From assembly GCA_001970855.1 (NCBI GenBank), contig LSSN01002711.1:1-24739 (forward strand): 24,739 bases of DNA, written 5' to 3'. The position numbers and the translations under genes are program-made. The notes beneath the pieces are model-generated. The model was not told the DNA's origin. It saw only the letters and a list, made by a program, of their open reading frames with translations, and searched no databases. Source of the stretch: Smittium culicis. Lineage: Eukaryota > Kickxellomycota > Harpellomycetes > Harpellales > Legeriomycetaceae. Shown piece after piece: positions 22,542-24,739 of this stretch (positions are counted from its first letter, which is position 1; each line of letters starts with the position of its first letter).

Positions 22542-23396
22542 CTATTTATTATATATTTAAGACTATTTCAAGTTAAAAAATCTGTATCATCGATATTTTA
22601 TATTATTTTTTAGAAATAGTTTTTTTAAAGAATTTTTTATAATATTTTAAAAATCATAAAATATTTTTTAGTTTTTATAAAATGTAATTAATGATATTTA
22701 ATCTATTATAAAGGTTAAATTAACTAAAATTAATTTATATAAAAAATTTTAAAATTTATTATAATAATATATTACGAATATTTAATTTCTTAAGAAATAT
22801 TATATAAAATTTAATATATTTTATTATTTAATATGATGATTACCGAGTATAACAGTATTATTAATTACCTGATGTGTTCAATTTCTATATTTGATATTTT
22901 ATTTCTGATATTATTGATTATTTACATATTTTTCTTGAAACAAAAGCGACATTCCAGGCTCTAATTTTATAATAAATTCGAATTATAATTTATAATTTAA
23001 TAAAATAAACATCAGATGCTTATTTGAAATTATCGCATTAGAAAACTTTCAGCTTTTTTTTTTTTTTTAATATTCTTCTTGTGAATGCTAATATTTCACA
23101 TAAAGAATTGATATTTAAACTGAGATTGAAATTTGTCTTAGCCATAATTTTAGATTTTTAGTTATAAATTATGATAGATATATATGCTATTATTTTTTCT
23201 TGATGTGTTAATATAGTTTACTATAACTAGTAAATATTTTAAATAAATTATACAAAATGATTTCAAGTTTAGGGTAAATTTATACATAATGATGTCTCGC
23301 ATACACGCTATATTAATAAAATCATATTTAAATCATAAAAAAATTTTTACATACACTTATTAAGATATTTTACCAAATTAATAAAAAATTTTGATA

Positions 23397-23429
<33 letters not shown>

Positions 23430-23433
23430 TAAA
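23397..23433. repeat. TAA/ATA trinucleotide microsatellite
   Basis: About eight uninterrupted ATA/TAA units (23401-23425) followed by imperfect units. It is then followed by T-runs with GG interruptions (23434-23472). It marks the change from the AT desert to the transposon-like sequence on its right. Confidence 0.85.
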
Positions 23434-23579
23434 TTTTTTTTTGGTTTTTTCAATTTTTTTTGGTTTTTTTTTATGTTTATATATTATTTATCTTATCTAC
23501 TGGTAGTATTAGTATGGTTTTTAAGCCATATAACTCTCGAATTGTGCACTGTATGAGATTTGGGACCCATGATTACACA

Positions 23580-24739
23580 TTAATTTGGGCTAATGCTTGG
23601 TGCAGAAGGTGCGAATCTATCATTTCTAACACCTTTATAAACTTTTAGTCTAAAATTTTTTGGCTCATAGTCACTTGGTGACATAGTACTAATAGGGCAT
23701 GCCATTAAATAATTATTAAGCTTAAAAAATGATAAATAATTCTTAAAACTGTCGATGCTCATGGTATATTTATATCCTCTTGGAGTATATTGGTCATATT
23801 TGATGAAGTTATAACCAACATCATCAGTATATATCCATCTTTGTGTGCAAGATCTGAAGTTTTTGATCTAAAAATACCCATGAGATCATCGATAGAAGTA
23901 ATATCCATAATAGATTAAGATTCATCGAACCACTTTGAAAGAACGCCAAAGTGGCCATCGACATAGCTTTTTCCGTGGTTTTCTAAAAAATAATTTAAAA
24001 AGAATTTTTTTCTTGGAAATGAATCCGGCAGTGCTTTCATCACTGCATAGAGAAATTCACTGTTTCTAAAGTGAGGACCGGAATTTCTCCATAAGTAAAT
24101 GCTTTTAAAAATAGCAAAATCCGGAGATTTCAGTAGCTTGAATAGACAGCTAAGAGCATACACGGAGTCGTGAGTGAGATTTTCGGACAAATAGTTATAG
24201 TATCTCCTCTTAATATGCCCATTAGACTTGTATACAAGGCAAAAACACAAGTCTGAAATCTGAACCCTGCTATAAAAAACATCAGAAGATTCCACCGGTC
24301 CCCCACCAATCTTAAAATTTTCTTTGAAATCATAAATTAGAATACATGAATTATTACCTAAATTTCCTTCTAAGCTGATGAATCGTCCCCTCTGTTCGTC
24401 GACCAACATTTTGTGATCCTTAAAATCTTGGTACGTCTTCATAAGTTTTCGTGCGCTCTCTGAGTCTATTCCATGACTTGAAACTGCCGATCGGTACATC
24501 TTTTCAACCTTTGATCCTGCAACACACATCTTACACATATCTGTTCTTTTGGTCGGTTTTTTGAAATTTTTTGGGCAGACGTTGTAGAAAGTACTCAGTC
24601 CCAATTTCAAACCCGGGTTTTCCTTTAATAGCTGGTGATATATATAACTCTTTGTCTGGGTTAAATACATCACCGGAGTTCCGAGACCGTTGATATCTTC
24701 ACCGACTCTTCTTCCTGTTATAGAAGATGGCTGAGAGTA
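23580..24739 (-). pseudogene. Decayed DDE-like transposase relic, open at the right window edge
   Basis: An open frame enters from the right edge (24739) and reaches TAA at 23917-23915. The same frame continues past the stop (TSIDDLMGIFRSK, about 23880), then shifts by one base near 23860 to a frame (YTDDVGYNFIKYDQYTPRG ...) that ends at 23580. Visible pieces are CPKNFKKPTKRTDMCKMC (zinc-ligand-like cysteines), IYDFKENFKIGGGPVE, IYLWRNSGPHFRNSEF and LENHGKSYVDGHFGVLSKW. The layout (Asp-containing strand, GPHF segment, then HGKS--D-HFG) resembles RNase H-fold transposases of a lineage I have seen in early fungi and animals but cannot name. The Asn in WRNSGPHF may replace a catalytic Asp. One stop and one frameshift indicate a dead copy. 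G+C is far higher than in the adjoining desert. No terminal repeats were identified. Confidence 0.6.

Larger units (their letters stand above)
17880..23396. other. Extremely AT-rich gene desert (about 5.5 kb)
   Basis: There is no open frame of 60 codons or more, no tRNA or rRNA hallmark and no recognisable domain in 5.5 kb. Local G+C is very low: 13 of 60 bases at 18001-18060 and 4 of 60 at 22741-22800. It lacks an obvious tandem satellite, though short TTTATA runs occur at 22077-22099. Candidates are a decayed repeat block, an AT isochore, or centromere or origin DNA. It is not obviously mitochondrial, since no mitochondrial gene fragment is seen. Confidence 0.6.

Noticed and set aside
17880..23396. 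Nuclear copy of mitochondrial DNA
   Set aside because: Despite extreme AT content, no mitochondrial protein, rRNA or tRNA fragment is recognisable.

Overview
The window looks like nuclear DNA from an AT-rich, intron-rich fungus. The evidence is short spliceosomal introns with GTAAGT/GTATGT-type donors, fungal-style COX6, NIC96 and SEC4 proteins, and Ser/Asn-rich linkers. An HROB homologue together with this intron density suggests an early-diverging (zygomycete-grade) fungus rather than a yeast. That placement is inference; no rRNA or other marker is present.

Gene-bearing part, about 0.9-15.6 kb. Six multi-exon genes can be assembled so that every exon junction keeps frame: COX6 (+, 993-1844, cytochrome c oxidase subunit), a NEPRO/RMP1-family nucleolar protein (-, 2113-3618), DTD1 (-, 3887-4647, D-aminoacyl-tRNA deacylase), HROB (+, 5437-7750, loader of the MCM8-MCM9 helicase in recombination), NIC96 (-, 8579-12895, nuclear pore scaffold) and SEC4/Rab8 (-, 14358-15597, exocytic GTPase). 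Their jobs are unrelated (respiration, RNA processing, translation proofreading, DNA repair, nuclear pore, secretion), as is usual for a eukaryotic housekeeping segment. COX6/NEPRO and HROB/NIC96 are convergent pairs. DTD1/HROB is divergent and shares a 789-bp spacer.

Gene-poor part, about 15.6-24.7 kb. A C-rich, G-poor tract lies upstream of SEC4. It is followed by roughly 5.5 kb of extremely AT-rich DNA with no recognisable gene, a TAA/ATA microsatellite, and then a decayed transposase-like reading frame (-) that runs off the right edge with one stop and one frameshift. Two related short elements of about 185 bp, with CCCTTTC/GAAAGGG-type ends next to TTAA, look like piggyBac-type MITEs. 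One lies between NIC96 and SEC4 and one at the edge of the AT-rich block. The first about 840 bases hold no recognisable gene.

The best leads are the HROB gene (start codon alone on its coding exon, and a 75-base in-frame alternative acceptor at the DPT/GEI motif), the fungal NEPRO-type protein, the TTAA-flanked MITE pair, the AT desert, and the unusual CCQ end of the Rab protein.
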